Part shown: positions 24,201 through 38,744 of the stretch, piece after piece
Numbering within the stretch: position 1 is the stretch's first letter
Layout: the number at the start of each line of letters is the position of its first letter
Source of the DNA: Acanthaster planci
Taxonomy: Eukaryota; Echinodermata; Asteroidea; Valvatida; Acanthasteridae
Reading direction: 5' to 3'
Length of the DNA stretch: 64,000 nt
Assembly: GCF_001949145.1 (NCBI RefSeq)
Contig: NW_019091362.1
Coordinates: 3,118,424-3,182,423 of the forward strand
Position numbers and translations under genes: made by a program
Notes under the pieces: generated by a model
Told to the model about the DNA's origin: nothing
Database searches by the model: none
The model's input: only the letters and a program-made list of their open reading frames with translations

Positions 24201-24502
24201 TACACTGTACAAGCTAATTGCTTGAATGCTTCATGTTTTGTCCCGCTGCCTCTTCTGTTGGTTCAGGCTGACACTGAATGAACTTTCATGGGTGAGGAAT
24301 ACTTTGCCCAATTTGTCATCTCGTGGATGTTTGCTGTCAATTTTCCACACTTGTCAGCAGGCTCATGAAACGATCCCTTCCCAAACTCCAGCCGCCACTC
24401 GACACTCTCCTGCATTACATTTATACAAAACCATATTTAACCTGTCGCGCGAAGTAAATGCATGTTTGAGCGCAAAAATCCAAACCTATTGAGACCTCTG
24501 AT

Positions 24503-24521
24503 ATTCATTCATTCATTCATT
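24503..24521 (+). repeat. ATTC microsatellite
   Basis: Four full ATTC units and a partial fifth in tandem. Confidence 0.8.
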
Positions 24522-24999
24522 GAAATGGTTTCCACATAGTAGAGTTTAAAAAAAGGCAGTTCTGATATACATATAGTATGTATTATTGGATTGTGTGTTG
24601 ATAGATGGGTTTGCTGGGCATTTCAAAGGCTATTCAAGTCAGTGGAGGTTTGAACAAGTTGGCAGAAGGCCAACAGAGCAAATGTACGTGTACATGTATG
24701 TAGAATTTGCCAAATTTGTGTGGCTGAATTACATGTACATGTAACTTGTGTGGAGGTGGGTAGCTCAGTCTGTGCACATGGAGGGCTTGATAGAACATCG
24801 CCTCAGAATCATAGATGGCTAATCGGCCAGCCTAGCAGTTTGGCCCTATTTCCCTCATTCTCTGGGAGCAAGATGATCTGTAAAAACCATCCAGAGTTAT
24901 AATCCCTGATGAGCTGTGGCAATCCCATGTTTCCATCCAAGGCAGAATTATCCAGCATCGTGCTGTGAACTGTTTAAGAATCAGATCATGCACGGGCAA

Positions 25000-25080
25000 A
25001 TGGATTGGGTAGTGCGTGCGCTGGGTTGATTTTTTTTGTGTCCGGAACTTGTGGGTTCGTATCTCAAGACCGCACTCGGC
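25000..25080 (+). repeat. tRNA-derived SINE-like piece
   Basis: A-box-like GGGTAGTGCGTGCG near 25006 is followed by B-box-like GGGTTCGTATCTC near 25052. Order and distance fit a polymerase III internal promoter. The rest does not fold as a tRNA, so a decayed SINE head is more likely than a gene. Confidence 0.4.
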
Positions 25081-25739
25081 ATGTATGTGAATTATGCATC
25101 AGATGGAACTGGAGAGGACGAAACCAAGGAGCCAAATTCCAAGCCATCTCCCCAGGCCGTCACCAAAGATTTTTTGGTGGTGTGAAGTTCCCCCCTTGGT
25201 GCTATAGAAATGTGCGTGATGCATTGCAAAAGGGTTTTGGTGTGAAAATTTAAAGTAACGTCTCAAAGAGTGAGACAGATTGGATATGCACACATGTCTA
25301 CACGCCCCCATACGTTTACTTGCTTAGGGGGACCGAAAAGGTTTTTGGAGTTGTATTTTTGGCCCCACAACACAGTTTCAACTTGCCTAACAAAAGAAAT
25401 TGTCCCCTTAACATACCCAATCATGTTCTTGTTACCTACCAGTAGTCATGGGGGATTAGTACAGACATGTTGAAATACAGAAGTTAAGGGGAACTGAAAC
25501 ATTATGGAGACCAATTTTTGCTCTTTGCTCCCACAGTACCATTCCAACTTTCCTCTGACAACGCAAATGACATCCACACAGGTTCACATTGCCTACCTAG
25601 TGTCAACCTTTGCTTTTGTGTAGCTAACAAAGCTGGCTGAAAATACATGTACATGTACTCATTTTTCCTGCACTGTGAACTCTCTTTTAAGCTAGATTTT
25701 TGTCGGTTTTCTTGACTTTCCCCGTTTCTACTGATAACC

Positions 25740-26165
25740 GTAATCCCAGAAAGAACACTCGGCTGATAGTCCATACAAGGTCCACACAACCTGCATTATC
25801 TGGACCTTTTTTGTTCTCAGGTCCACACAAAGATGGCAAAGTTGACTCGCACACCCACACCCACACACACTTACCTTACATACCTAGTGTGGACATTCCT
25901 TTCTTTTTGTGCAGTTAAGAAAACTCAGTGAAAATACTCTTGAACTGGGAACAAAATTTTCAGCTGGCTTTTTGTACAAGGTTTCCTTGACTTTTTCTCT
26001 TCCTTTTATGACCCCTACCCCAAAATACCTCTAATTTTCTTTTTCAGAGAAGGGGAAACGTCCTGTGGACATGTGTAAGTCCACAGAACGTCTTCCTTTC
26101 CTGCATCGTGTGGACATCTTTTGTTCACAAGTCCACACTAGGTATGCAAGGTTAGTGCACCCCCA
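25740..26165. repeat. Diverged repeated segment with GTCCACAC motifs
   Basis: Two blocks about 0.3 kb apart share the order: GTCCACA, a TCCTGCAT/CCTGCATT-like run, GTGGACATC or CTGGACC, TTTTGTTC, then AGGTCCACAC or AAGTCCACAC and a GCAA(A/G)GTT tail. Related fragments occur at 25310-25500. They are probably copies of an old element; no coding potential is seen. Confidence 0.45.
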
Positions 26166-27027
26166 TACCTATTCAAGTCCCAGGCTTTCAAGACCTAATC
26201 CTGCACAACTCAATGTAATATATTAAAAAAAAAACAAACTAAAAACAAGCCATAAAATAACCAGTATGGACTAATCAAGTTACTATGGTAATGCCATCAC
26301 TGGTCACGTGAAGGAGAGCATTTCGTATGGACCCACTGTTCCGTGACAGTCACGCTGTACACAACTCAATGCTTTCTGCATTGAGGAATGTTCCAGTGAA
26401 ATGGCTACTGATGTCTGGGATGGATTATTGGATTTGTCTGTTTGAGCGATGTTCGTTGCTTTCTACCTGCATGTTTAGTGATTTTCCCAAAGTGCGCTGG
26501 GCCTTTAAATTAAACAAGTTCCGAAAAACATCAGTGTAATGAATTCATTTGTACCGGTAGATGGCATGGAAGCAGAAATTTAAAGTATCTAGGAAACACT
26601 TGCATACATTGTACATGTATGTACATACGTGTATGTAATAACACATACACCAGTATTAAAAATGTTGATAGTGCCATTGTATTAACCATGCCGACCTCAA
26701 CAGAATGATGTCAAGAGCCACCCTGGTACAAAGAACAACCATCTGTTGGCTGGGTAAATGAAATTCAGGCTGGTTGGTATTGATCTTTGGCAGGGAACAC
26801 CAAGATCGTATTTCCAGTCGTGGGATGCTGCTGGATTCAGCAGTCTTCAAGTTCCACTTGGCATACTGTTTGGTTGTAGAGGCTTTTGGTTATGGGGAGG
26901 GGAGAACATAAGGGGTAATATAATGAAATGTGCCCATGTGTAATAAAACCTTGTAAGCCATGGGTATGCATATTGTACATGCACACTCGTTGTCTAGGCT
27001 CTGTTTTCAACTACCACCAGTAGTGGC

Positions 27028-27165
27028 TATGTACATGTACATGTACCATACTTTTACTTGTACAAATCTGACAAAAGCTGGGTATTGTACCAGTAAGCAG
27101 TATGTACATGTACGTGCACATGCACGTACATGTACATGCCGATGTACCAGTACATGTACATTGAC
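27028..27165. repeat. TGTACA-type hexamer cluster
   Basis: The densest cluster of palindromic TACATGTAC units in the window, interleaved with TACCAGTA and a GTGCACATGCAC palindrome. It can fold back on itself at many registers. Confidence 0.7.
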
Positions 27166-27691
27166 ATGCCGATCGCATGGGATATTTGATAAGGTTTTTA
27201 GTTGTTGAATGTCAAATGGTGAATGATGTGGTAGGCACATCCTAGCCCTGACACGAATGCAGCCAGACAACTTGGGGTCAGACAGGTATTTAGGTCAAGC
27301 TCTCTACTGCATGACCCTCAGTGCAGGGGTTGTGTAAGGTCAGGTGTATTGGTTACAAGAGCAGCCTTTCTCACACTACAAAAAGACAGGGGCGTGTGGG
27401 ATATTTACAAGGAAGTACTACTTATTGCTTTGGCCAGGCTGAATTCATAAATCATGTCGTAAATGGTATACATGAATACATGCAGTTATGTACATCCATT
27501 ATTTTGTGTGTGCATAGGACATTATTTATAATGGAAACCAAATGGGCTTCCAGGTTTGATTTATTAGCTGCTAGGATGTACACGTTGGATGTAGGTAGTT
27601 TTCATGTGAAAAGTTACGTCACCGAGATAAATAAAAAAAATGGTTGAATTTGAGCTTATGAAAAAGAGGTTGATTGTTCTTTTATGTTCAT

Positions 27692-27786
27692 CTACATGTA
27701 CGCTGTACACTACATGTACATGTGCATGTACAATGTACATACGTGTATGTACATGTACTGTTTCAACCTTGCTGGTACATGTACAT
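27692..27786. repeat. TGTACA-type hexamer cluster
   Basis: TACATGTAC units including a TACATACGTGTATGTA palindrome. Non-coding. Confidence 0.65.
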
Positions 27787-30324
27787 TAACTTGTGAAGAG
27801 ATGTAGCTTCTCCTTGTATGATTTTGTCTACTGTCCTCTCTCTCTGTGCCTTTTTCAAATGACAGGAAAAATGTCTTTGTTTGACTGTATACTATTAAAA
27901 CAGTCCTTTGCCAAAATGCTTGTTGCATATCACCCACTGTATCATAAACGTCAGCTGTGGTACTTACTTGTACCCCCCCCATGTGAAATGAAAGTTTGCA
28001 TCCAGGGAATAATTGGAAGTAAAAATTGCCTCAGCTACATGTACACAAACCGGAAGCAGCTTTGAAACAGATCCATCCCTGGTTCAAGGATTTTCTGAAA
28101 GTAAAAAAAAAAGGACTCAAAAAAATGTCTTGTTGGCAGGTGGTTTTTATTATGCAATTTTCTGTCCATCTTGAGAAGTCATCAGTTGCCGCTACCTGGC
28201 AGGGATTCCTCATAACTGGCAAAGTCTGGTAAATGGAGCAGGTTCTAAATCCAGACTGGCTCAGGGAGTGTGCATATTTGCCATGTGGCCTTCTCACATG
28301 ACCGATGATGACTGCCAATGATAGCATATGAGGAATTGTGAATGGGAAATGAGAGTTTTTTTTTTAATACCGATGATAACCATTGGGAAATTTTCACAGG
28401 AATGGAAATGATCCAGAACTTGGTTCATCTTTGCCTCTAGCGGCACCACATCTTTGACATTGTAAGTGGATCGTCTGACACATGGTGCTTGCTCATACTC
28501 TTTGGGTGCTTTGATACATTACATGTAGGTCTGCATATGTAAATCAAACTTGCAGTGCAATACCAGTATGCTTAAACCTACACGCACTGTACACCTGTGT
28601 AAATATGTTTTTTATTTTGATTCATTTTTGATGGAATAAGGAAGACTGCATTGCTGCATTGAGATAGTAAGTTTTTCATTCTGTGTTAAGATACATTGAA
28701 GGTGCCATTGAAAATGTACATACATTGAACTTGAAAGTATATTTTACAATTCAAGAATTCAAGAATATTTTTCAGGCAACCATTCCTTTTCTACATGTAC
28801 CAGTATTCTGATCAATCAGAACTGGTGCTCTTCTGTAAGGTGTGGGGATGCACATGCAGATCAGCTACGCTACACAAAACGAATAACTATATGTACTATG
28901 AAGTGGCACAGCCCCCCCTCCCAAATTGTTCCCTCCAAGTTTATGTGAACTTTTGACCATAATTGTAGTGACTCTGACCAAAGTAGATACAAGTACCAGT
29001 ACAGTGTAAATAGGAAATGGCTTTGTATCTTTATGTTAATTTAGAACTTTCACAATCTTGAAGTTTTTTTTATTTGGACCATGTACATGTATATCGAACT
29101 TTGTGTGCACTTTCATTTTGCGCCGGAAATGTAATGCTTTGTTATGTAGGCCCTCATGTACTTGAGAAGGCTCTTAAAAATCAGTGGCCAATTAATCTGT
29201 ACATACCGTACTGTACTAATATTGTAAGGATAAATGTTCCTTTAATCCAAACCCCATAGAATCCCCTGTTTCATGTCCTGGTTTTGTGGTATCATTAGTG
29301 GATTTGAGACTGTCCAGCCTAGTCACCCAGTCTAACTCCTTAAATGAGCCTTGAAAATGGAATGTTTGAGTGCATAGACTGTGCTGTGAGTGGGCTTGTG
29401 TTGACAGGAATTTTTCTAATCCTAGCAGAAATGCCAGGCCTTTACAGCATAGAGGAATGGAAGTCTCAAAGACCAGTGGATTTTTTCTGAGATTGCAGTT
29501 GGTGGAGATGACCACACAGTATAGTCCCTCTGTGTGACAACCCCAATGTGATATTTACATCAAGGTGAAGAATGTTGGCCGAAATCCAAGGACCATGCAC
29601 ACAAGCAAGGTCCCCAAGTTGGACCTCGAGGGCAGGCTTGTATATTTTTGAATTGCGTGAGTGCCGGTTGATGCTGAACGTGTACGGTTGGCTGGATTGT
29701 GTGAAAAGAGCTACAAAGAGCTAGGGTACTGCATGGCACAAGTGTCAAGTTTGCGGACGTGAAAAAATGTAAACATTGGAGTAGGATTGCACGATACCTT
29801 GCGAGTTGGTTTGTGAGTAAGGGAGGGGTGTTAAAAAAAACACTGAAAACAAGATCACCTATTTGTTGCAAGCTGCTGTCCTCGAGGAGTGATATTATGA
29901 GTACAAATGAGTCCAGTTCCCATACAGACTGTCTGGTACATGTATGTACCGGTATGTATGCATGGATGCAAGTGTATGATGTTTTAATTCACCCGTGGAA
30001 CTCCAATTAACATTCCAATTAACTGGTACTACATGTAATATTTTAGTGGGACCTATACATCCACCGGTAGCCTGACTGAGCAAATTCATGCCCAAGTGGT
30101 CAGTGACTGTGGACGTAGATGTAGTGTGTTTGCATAATGCACTGTGTACTCTGATGAGCACTTGTCAACAAATTCCCTAACACCTGTTGACCAAACTGCC
30201 AACACTGTAGACACAGCATGACCTCTGTGACCTACTTCTTGTTGGTTTGTTGTCCTTCGTGTTAAATTAACATAAAAATGAGTGTGCTTTCATATATACC
30301 GCGGGTACGTAAATTTCAGGAATC

Positions 30325-30590
30325 ATACATGTATGTAAATTGAATACACATACAAAAATACATGTACAATATGTACATGTAGGAATAGCATTACACTGTT
30401 TCTTAGTTTTAACTTCAACCTTGTTTGCAAATGATGGTCTTCTTTGGTATACGTTGTACGTTTTGCATATCGATATGTATGTGTATTGTTTGTGTATTGT
30501 ATATGTACATGTACTTGTTTTGTGCCCATACAGGCTATGTACATGTATTATACACCTACATGTACCGGTATGTACTGGGTACACGTACAA
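30325..30590. repeat. TGTACA-type hexamer cluster
   Basis: A looser cluster of TACATGTA units with a TACCGGTA at about 30562. ORFs rich in Y, V, H and C on both strands are created by the repeat and are not genes. Confidence 0.6.
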
Positions 30591-33500
30591 ACATAACTAG
30601 GTTACAGAATTGTGCATTTCCAGTGTTTGTTTGAACAATTTAATTTAATTGTATGGAAATAAATGGCGTACATACAGGTTCTAATTTCACCACTTTGTTC
30701 ACAAGTGCTTGCCACCGTCTAACGATGCGCATGTACATTGGACTTTATGTTTTCAGGTGGGTTTCTCTTAAGACGTTGGACAATATTTGGCCATATTGCA
30801 CATCCATTTCTTTGCTCTATGCGCCGACCAACAACAAAGCAGTTGGTGGTTACATGTACAACCACCAAAAGGCACCTGAATTTGAAGCAGTCAGCAAAAG
30901 TGATGGATTTTCAAAAAAGCCTACTGTATGAGTGAGCCAGCCACACACACACACACTAATTCCATTCCTTATGTTCTGTTGGCCTGGCCAATGGGAAGTC
31001 ATGATTTTTCCTTTCATGAAAAACCTCAGGTTATGGTTTATCTTCAAAGGGTACAGTCTGTTATTTGCAGTTTTCTGAAAAGTATTGACAAAATTATTCT
31101 TGAAAGTCATGTAGGACTAAACTCCCTGTGACATCCTTTCTGGCAAGCTGTCAATTTAGAGGAAGCAACAAGAGAATGCCATTTCCAACGATGGGTCTGA
31201 AGATATATGTTCTGGAAAGTGCCATGAATAATTCGTTCTTAGTGCAGCAAAGCACGCACAATCATTGAAACATATGCATGCACAGTTGCTGTAATCGCTA
31301 GTACATGTATCAGTTGAAGGAGAGTGTGTCCTGGATGCTTAATTTGGCACCAAAAATATAACTCGGTAATCTTTGATTTGAAATGAGATCCTGGAATAAT
31401 GTTTTTCTCGTGTATAGAGCACTCATCAGGCTGAAACTTCATCAGGTTTTTGTAAGGTGCCCTTCTTTAGAGTTGGAGTAGGCCCTATACATGTACATGT
31501 GTGTTTGTTGCCTCAAAAGGAATGTAATGTGCAATTGACAAACGATGGACTGTTCGTACCTTTAAGTAGATTTCTAGATTTGATAGATTTTCACCTTTTT
31601 CTTTCCTAACCCTGGGGCACCCCAAGTGTTGACTCAACTGTTGCATTATATTAGTGAGGTTGGGATCTGTTCTGCACGGGTGGTTGTCTAAACTTGATTC
31701 AAGTCCATCCGCGTGTCTGATCAGTATCCATTTTGCCGGGTGCATGGCCAGACGTGCTCTTGGGATCTTGGTAGCAACATGTACATATGTACATGATATA
31801 CATGTACATCGTACTTCACATGGACTTGGCTAACACTGCACGCAAGGAATTGCTCAGTCAAAGATATCATTAGCCACGGTTAAGACACAGCTGCAGACCA
31901 GGATCAAGTCTAGTCTTTGACCCACTTTCAATGGAACATTATACCCCAGAACACATTGAGACATCTCGGCCTCGAAGCTACATGTACTGCTTTCCACACC
32001 ATTCGTCCCATGGACTTGAGCTCTAGCGTGAATTTCCTGTCATTCAGTCGATTGTTTTGACATCTAATATGGGCAGGGCCCGGAGGAGAAACACACGCCC
32101 CTCGCTCCACACCCCCCCTTACACCCCCCCATGTCATGCTTTTTCAAATATTTGTTTTAATGGTAGTCACGAGTGCCACCTCTCATTTATTTTCTCCCCG
32201 CTTCAAGGGCAGTTTACAACCAAGGCATATCGAGATGGGTCATGTCTTTGTAAAATCATCAAAAATAGTACACGCTCTTCAGTGATAACTTGTGATTATC
32301 ACTTGTACATTTTGTGTTTGAAGTGAAAGCGTCGTTAGATTAATTCACTTTGATAAAAAGCTGAATAAACAGTGATGTTTTACCTTTACACATTTTGGAA
32401 TTTTTCTAGAAACCTTTGAATAGGCCTACATGTATGCACTGGGATGCAAATTGCCCAAATAAAAAAACTACCGGTAACTCGAACGTTAAATGTACATGTA
32501 GTGGTTTTGTGTGTGACTCGGGTGATGTACATGTATTTGCCCACTTCGCCCAAATATAGAAGCATGATTTTCACCTGTGAGGTAAGAGTGTTAAGGAACA
32601 CGAAGGCTCCTTTAAGTGTGCACAAACAGGTTGTGGGGAAATGAGAGAATTAAACGCTTTGCCAAAGTTATATGTGTCGTGCATCTGTTTGGCTGAAGGG
32701 TTCTGTGGCTTTCCCAACTTGATCAGATTAAGTAACTGCCCTCTAGCTGGCTGTCTCAGGTAAGTCAACATTTGTTAATTTTAAGTGCTTGTACCATATA
32801 CTGAAGAGTTTGAAACTGTATTCTTTCCATGTGCAGTAATGTGACATGTTTTTGTTAAATTTCTTGAAGTTCTTGCCCTATTTTCTTACAAATGCACAAA
32901 CCATTTCAGTACATGTATGTGTTTAGACACTAAGTATTCAACAAGGAAAGGGTAATTTTTTTCGACTTTTGAATTCTAAGTTAACAGGTGATGTGCATAC
33001 ATGTCTGATGTCTGTTTGTGTACATGTACATAAACAATTGCAATTGCAGTGTAGAAAAAATCCTAACATTTGAGGTTTAAAACCAAACCTACATGTAATA
33101 CTTTGAAAAAAGAAAAATACTAGTGTGATTATTCTTTACTGTCAGAAATTTTGAATGAAAAAGCAACATATAATAATGTTATACAAACACCAGGCATAAT
33201 TGGTTTCTAACTAAACAAACATGTGAATCATCTCTTCCAGTAGCAATTTGTCTTTTAGGGCTCTTTTATTTTCTAAGGATACACATTCAGCCTGTGGCAC
33301 ATGGGAAGTTCACTGTGATCACGGCTTCCGCTGATAAGTGTAGCCTTGTTGGACATTGAGTGGCTTTGGACTTTAGGAGGAGGCCAGACGTCCCAAGGCA
33401 GATGAACTCTGATTGTTGTTTGCTTCATCTGCCGCTCTCATCTTCAATGAGGCAGAGCTCGGGCCAGGAAGGGAGAAGAGATGCCCTCCCGAGAGGCTCT

Positions 33501-36500
33501 CTGCCTCCCACTTGCATCAGTTCTCATCCCTTTGTGAGTGGGACCGTCGTTCATGTGCATATAATGCTAAATAGTCTTTGTTGGGCTGATCAGTCGTCAG
33601 ATACTGTACAATATCCTCCAACAGTTGCGAGTAGGATTGTTGATGAGGTGGAGATAATGCTAAATACTGTAGTTCTTTTTTGGCCCATTGGCCTCAAATT
33701 CAATATCCTGTAATTTGAAGATCCACACGTACATGTGTGCCTTGGGAATACAGGAAAAGTTTTTCCCACACTGGTCAATTTTGAGGCTTTCACTTGTCTT
33801 TAAACCTGCTACTTGTATGTAATTATGGAGATGGAGCGCAGAACTTCCCATTTTAGCATGTTATCCCGAGGATATTGCAATTCATTCTATGAATACATAT
33901 GTATTTTTGTCCAGGAGCAAGGGGGACGTGGTAAATGCAAGTGTGTGTGATCAGTAAGGAAACGAGAACGAAATATGAGAAGAGTAACATACGTATGTTG
34001 TCGCCAAGGGGGCAAATAGAGTGATTCACTGTCACCGTTTCTCGTTGGCATTTGTCACTGGTGCAGACTCTGTCTTAAAACTCCCTGGCAAACATCGAGT
34101 ATTTGCCCGGTCACTAGTGAGAACAACTGTAAATGAAATAAATTCACACTCTCTCTCTAAAGTTAAAGCCATTTCAGTGTACGTTCTGGCATTGGAGTGT
34201 ATGCTACCGTATATGTCAGTGTAAAATGTATGTCAGAAGTCATGAAAAAGCTCGCTTGCGAGCACTTTTTTTTTTTTTTTTAATTTCCAAAGGAACTTGA
34301 AATGTTAAACACTGCTGTTTGCGCTGTATTTCTTTTGGAGGTTCGCCAACTCACAGCATCATGCAAAGGGCTTTGGATCGTGACATCCGCCTCGCATGTT
34401 CAGCACGCGATGACAGTTGCATCCTGCAACTTGAGATTCATTAAGCTCCAACCAGCTCTAGCAGGACTGGACACCCGTCTGTAAAATTACAAATCTGTTG
34501 ATTGAAATTAATATCGCAGATTTTCGCGGAAACCAGGAAATAGCTCTGGAGATGTGTTACTCGGTGAAAATAATTTCTGAAAGATACCATGTGCTCATGT
34601 AGAGGGCAGTGCTTTCCCCTCAAAGATTTTTTAATTTCCCCCTTCCCCCCAAATATCATCTACCGGTACATGTATACTGTACAATGTTGTGTCCTAACAA
34701 ATGAAGGCTACCGGTATGTCTGGGTGTATTTCTTCCCAAGCAGATGCCAACCCTTTCATTTTCCTCAACTGAGCTTTCACATTCTTCTAATATTTGGGAT
34801 TCTCTTCAAGATAAGCTCATCTTGGCAACAACCACAGATAATCCGCGTCCTTTCATGTCAGAAAGAGACTACCCTGTTGAGAGACTACCCTGTTGTCTGA
34901 TCATCCAAACTATTTTTTTCCCTCTTTCCTGTCCTTTTGTAAGGGGGAGGAGGTACAGTACTTTCCGTTCAAAATAGTTGGCATTGCTGCGGGTGGTACA
35001 GATACATGTGCATCTGGGAAAAACATCCCCCAAATATCTACCTCAATTCCACTTAGAGGAGCGTGTGGCTTGAGGTTGCCCTTTTCCTGGAGGAAAGATG
35101 GAGGGTCCTCAAATCCCCCGTGCGTGCATGATTACCGATTGGGTCAGTCCCCGTACAGGAGCTAGATTGCATGCGACGCTTTACATGATCGTGTCCCGGT
35201 ATTAAAGTAGGTCAGTCCGGTGTGAGTGCTCTTTTGCAGTCTCTCTTCATCAATTCGGTGGCTTCGTCACGATGACGAGCTCCCCTCTCTCTCTTGTCTG
35301 GATGCTGACGGGAGCACTTGAAAAATGCGCAGATTCTTTGAAATGAGAAGAATAATAAAATCAAGAGGAGGACACACGAGGTGTACTTGCGTCTGCAACT
35401 TGGAGCAAACTCTGTCTGCGCATGGCAAGTTTGCATTAAATTGTCGGGTGCAGATTGACGGGCAAGGGGGTTTATTAGGCTGGGGGAAATGTTACGAGCT
35501 AATGAGAAGTTTGGCAAAATACATTCACGGACCGGTAGGCTGCAGGAAGGGGAAGCATTGGCACCAAGCAACGGCGAGACATGTTATCTCGTCCAGATTC
35601 TACACTCGTATCGGCCTCGTTACTCGTGTCTCTCATTACTATCCTCTGCCACAGGGAAAACTACACCGTTTTGAATTATTGGCTGATCATGTTGTCACCC
35701 TCTCCCCAGTTCAGGAGTTCAGTGGTCCCCGACATCACACGTACATGTATGATGTGCAATGATTAACCTAATAATTTGCCAAAACTGGCACGTGCCTGGA
35801 TAGCATTCATGCATCGCCCGCCTGGCGTACCACAGATGTTCATGGATCATGTTCGTTTGCCTATCAATCCAGTCTGGAAGTTGGTTCAATATTGGATTGG
35901 TATTAACCAACCATTTACCCTTCTGTGCTCCCCATTGTCCGAGGGAGGAGGATGGAAATTGATTTGGTTTTTTTATAAACCGTAAAAGTGCAGCAACAGA
36001 GTGACGGAGCTATGCACCAGGTTTCAAAATTTGATGTCTGTGGTGCTTTGAAGTGAAGGTTTTTATGAAGATTACTCCGTTCTCACATCATTGATTTAAA
36101 AAAGTCCTGTCAACATGTGTTTCTTATTCAACAACATGCCACAAATGCCTGAGTGTAAGTTGTGGAACAGTTGGCAGTCATACATGTATCTGTGTCACAT
36201 GCATTAACATTTTCATGTACAGTTGTGCTGATCAGCACAGTCACCAAATGCGTTGATGAAAAACATTTTCCAGCGCGATATTTTTAACAGTTACTGCACA
36301 TGCACACTCAAGGCAGAAACTGCCCAGTGTGCCCATGACTGACTGTCCAAACAATCAAATCTCCGAGGACGGATCAAAGGCACAACCAGAATGTGCTCAA
36401 CAGTGCCAGTTGTTCCCCTGATGTCATACGTAACGGGACTGCTGATTGGCCAGAATGCCATGTCGCCGTGCGATGTCTTTGAAAAGTCTCTCAGGTCTCT

Positions 36501-36756
36501 GAGCACTGCGGTTCATCATCCTCTTACTTGGTTTGTCCTCAGGCAGTGTAAACAGTCCCATAAAAAAACACTGTTTGATATTTTTAACCATGCTGAATAT
36601 CCTATATCGCATGCCATGTGACGAGCCCTTCTAAGTGCGTTGCATTACAGGAAGTGTACCTTGATTAACTGTAGCCAGTGGTCATACTTTGGGAAGGAAA
36701 AAAAAGAGGGGGAAAACAAAAAGAATGCGTCTTAAAAAAAAAGAAGCAGTCAGTAA

Positions 36757-36916
36757 TACGGCCGTTTCACTATAGTGCGCCACCAAGAGTTTGCAACGCG
36801 TTGGCCAATCACAATGCATGAAATTTGTCGCACTTGGAAAGAGTCGACAAATTTCACGCGTTATGATTGGCCAACGCGTTGCAAACTCTTGGTGGCGCAC
36901 TATTGTGAATCGCCCA
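36757..36916. mobile_element. Fold-back (palindromic) element, family C
   Basis: A left arm (about 36757-36831) and right arm (about 36842-36916) are near-identical inverted copies. Both carry GTGCGCCACCAAGAGTTTGC and ACGCGTTGGCCAATCA, and they are separated by only about 10 bp. A related single arm lies at 10489-10575. The structure would form a hairpin of more than 70 bp and fits a fold-back transposon or MITE. ATTGGCCAAT gives overlapping CCAAT boxes in each arm. Confidence 0.88.
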
Positions 36917-38633
36917 TATTGGAGCAGGAAATATGGAAGTCCTGTAGTTTCTGTAATGCAATGTCACACTCAGGGAACATATTTTCCTGCATTATATTTT
37001 AGGGCAGCTGAGTCTATTTTCACATGGGAAAAAAGAGAGGGAAATAATGGCAGTGCTAATTTTTAAATATTTGTCTCCTTCGTAGAAAAATATAATGAAA
37101 TCATAAATAACTTCAGCTTTTTTTTGAGGCCATGTAAAAATTATGAAACAGCCGATCATCCAGGTCTTTCTAAAACGAGGAGGAAGGGGGCTGTTTTGTT
37201 TTAAAATTTTTTCAAGGTGGCCGCATTTTTAGAAGTATGTAAATTCAAATTGCCTGCCAGCTTTTACTTCAATATGACACAACTTTTTATTAGCTATCCT
37301 ACTATTAATTAGAGTCAAAATATTTACATGAACAACATTCAACGTGACAGTCAATAGGTATGGAAAATGTAGCTTTTCTTTCAGAGAGAAAAAAATAAGA
37401 AAATAAGGATGCAAGTGGGAACAATCAAGGGAATTCTCTCTCTCTCTTTTTATGTGTTCTAATTAATTGAGTAACTCACTAAAGAAGTCATCTGTGGTAC
37501 CTTTCATTAATGTTGCTCCTTTTGGCTTTTAATTGACTCGCTGTCAGATCGGGTAAATGGGGAAAAAACAGATGATGGATGCTGTCTGTTATGAATTTCC
37601 ACCATGTACTTAAAGCCATCCATTTGATTTTGGCACGGTTTGAGGGCTGGAAAGCTGCTGCGACCGGGCGGAATGTATCAAGTTTCAGAGCGGATGGAGT
37701 GGAATTTCCCGAAACCTCACGGAGGGATGTGTACAAGATATGTACGTGCACCTGTAAATGCCTCTGGGAGGGCATAGCAGTCTGGACGTCATGAAAGGCG
37801 GCTTGTATTTCTACAAATGCTGCGACCATAAATAGTGCATAGCACTGGCCAGTGTCACTTCCCTCAGGAGACGTCATTCATAGGACAATACCCAAAAATT
37901 AATGCAACTGGGTTAAATTGTAAAGTGTGATGCCCTCTGGAAAGTCGCAAATCAAAGTGCTGGCTTGATTGATCTGTCTTTATTTTTGGGGGGGGGGGGA
38001 ATCAGAGTGAGATGTTTGTTGGCCCATTCCGTCCCATCTCCTTTTTTGTGTGGAAAGTTTTGGGTGTCACTGTACAGGTACATCTTTATCTAGATAGTGC
38101 CGCATTTAAGAAAAGAGACTTGTCGTGAAATGATAAGCCCTGATTCCACGTAGATGGGTGGAAGGAGACTCATTTAGTACTGTGGGTCTTTTCATACTAA
38201 GTTTCACTCTTGCACCAACGTATACATATATTTCTCGTGCACAATTGTCACCCTGAAGCCAAAATTAGAAGTGGTGCATGCAAGAAGGAATTACAAAAAA
38301 TGTGAACATTAAATTAACATGAAAGAAAAACAGTGTTGGTAGCAATGTAATAATAGAGATATTTGAAGTAAAGTTACATATTTAAGACAAAAAAGATAAA
38401 AATGATTAGCAAATATACATGTACATACCATAAAATAGTTATGAACGAATTAAGATGAGCAAGATACATGTATATCCTAAATTATTTCAGAGATTGAGAA
38501 CAAAAGAGGACTTGGCTTTTTGGAACCCGTTTATTCTTGCTGGTAATTGTGAATTATTGTTTGACTTTAGATACCTGCTGTGACTCTCCTGACGGTATTT
38601 ACTCAACAAGTGTTACATGTATGTAACATGATT

Positions 38634-38744
38634 GATCACATAAACATTTCCCTGTCACACAGAGAGAAATGATAACATAAACATATCCCTGTCACACAGA
38701 GAGAAATGATCACATAAACATATCCCTGCCACACAGAGAGAAAA
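38634..38744. repeat. 37-bp tandem repeat, three copies
   Basis: Units start at 38634, 38671 and 38708, each reading GATnACATAAACAT, then CCCTG(T/C)CACACAGAG. Copies differ at a few positions only, so the duplication is fairly young. Confidence 0.9.

Noticed and set aside
30267-30634. Cluster of overlapping ORFs rich in C, Y, V and H on both strands
   Set aside because: Created by TACATGTA-type repeat sequence, which is open in several frames.
35325-35762. + strand 145-codon ORF in LRP1 intron 1
   Set aside because: No recognisable domain, low-complexity parts, overlapping frames of similar length and no splice context.
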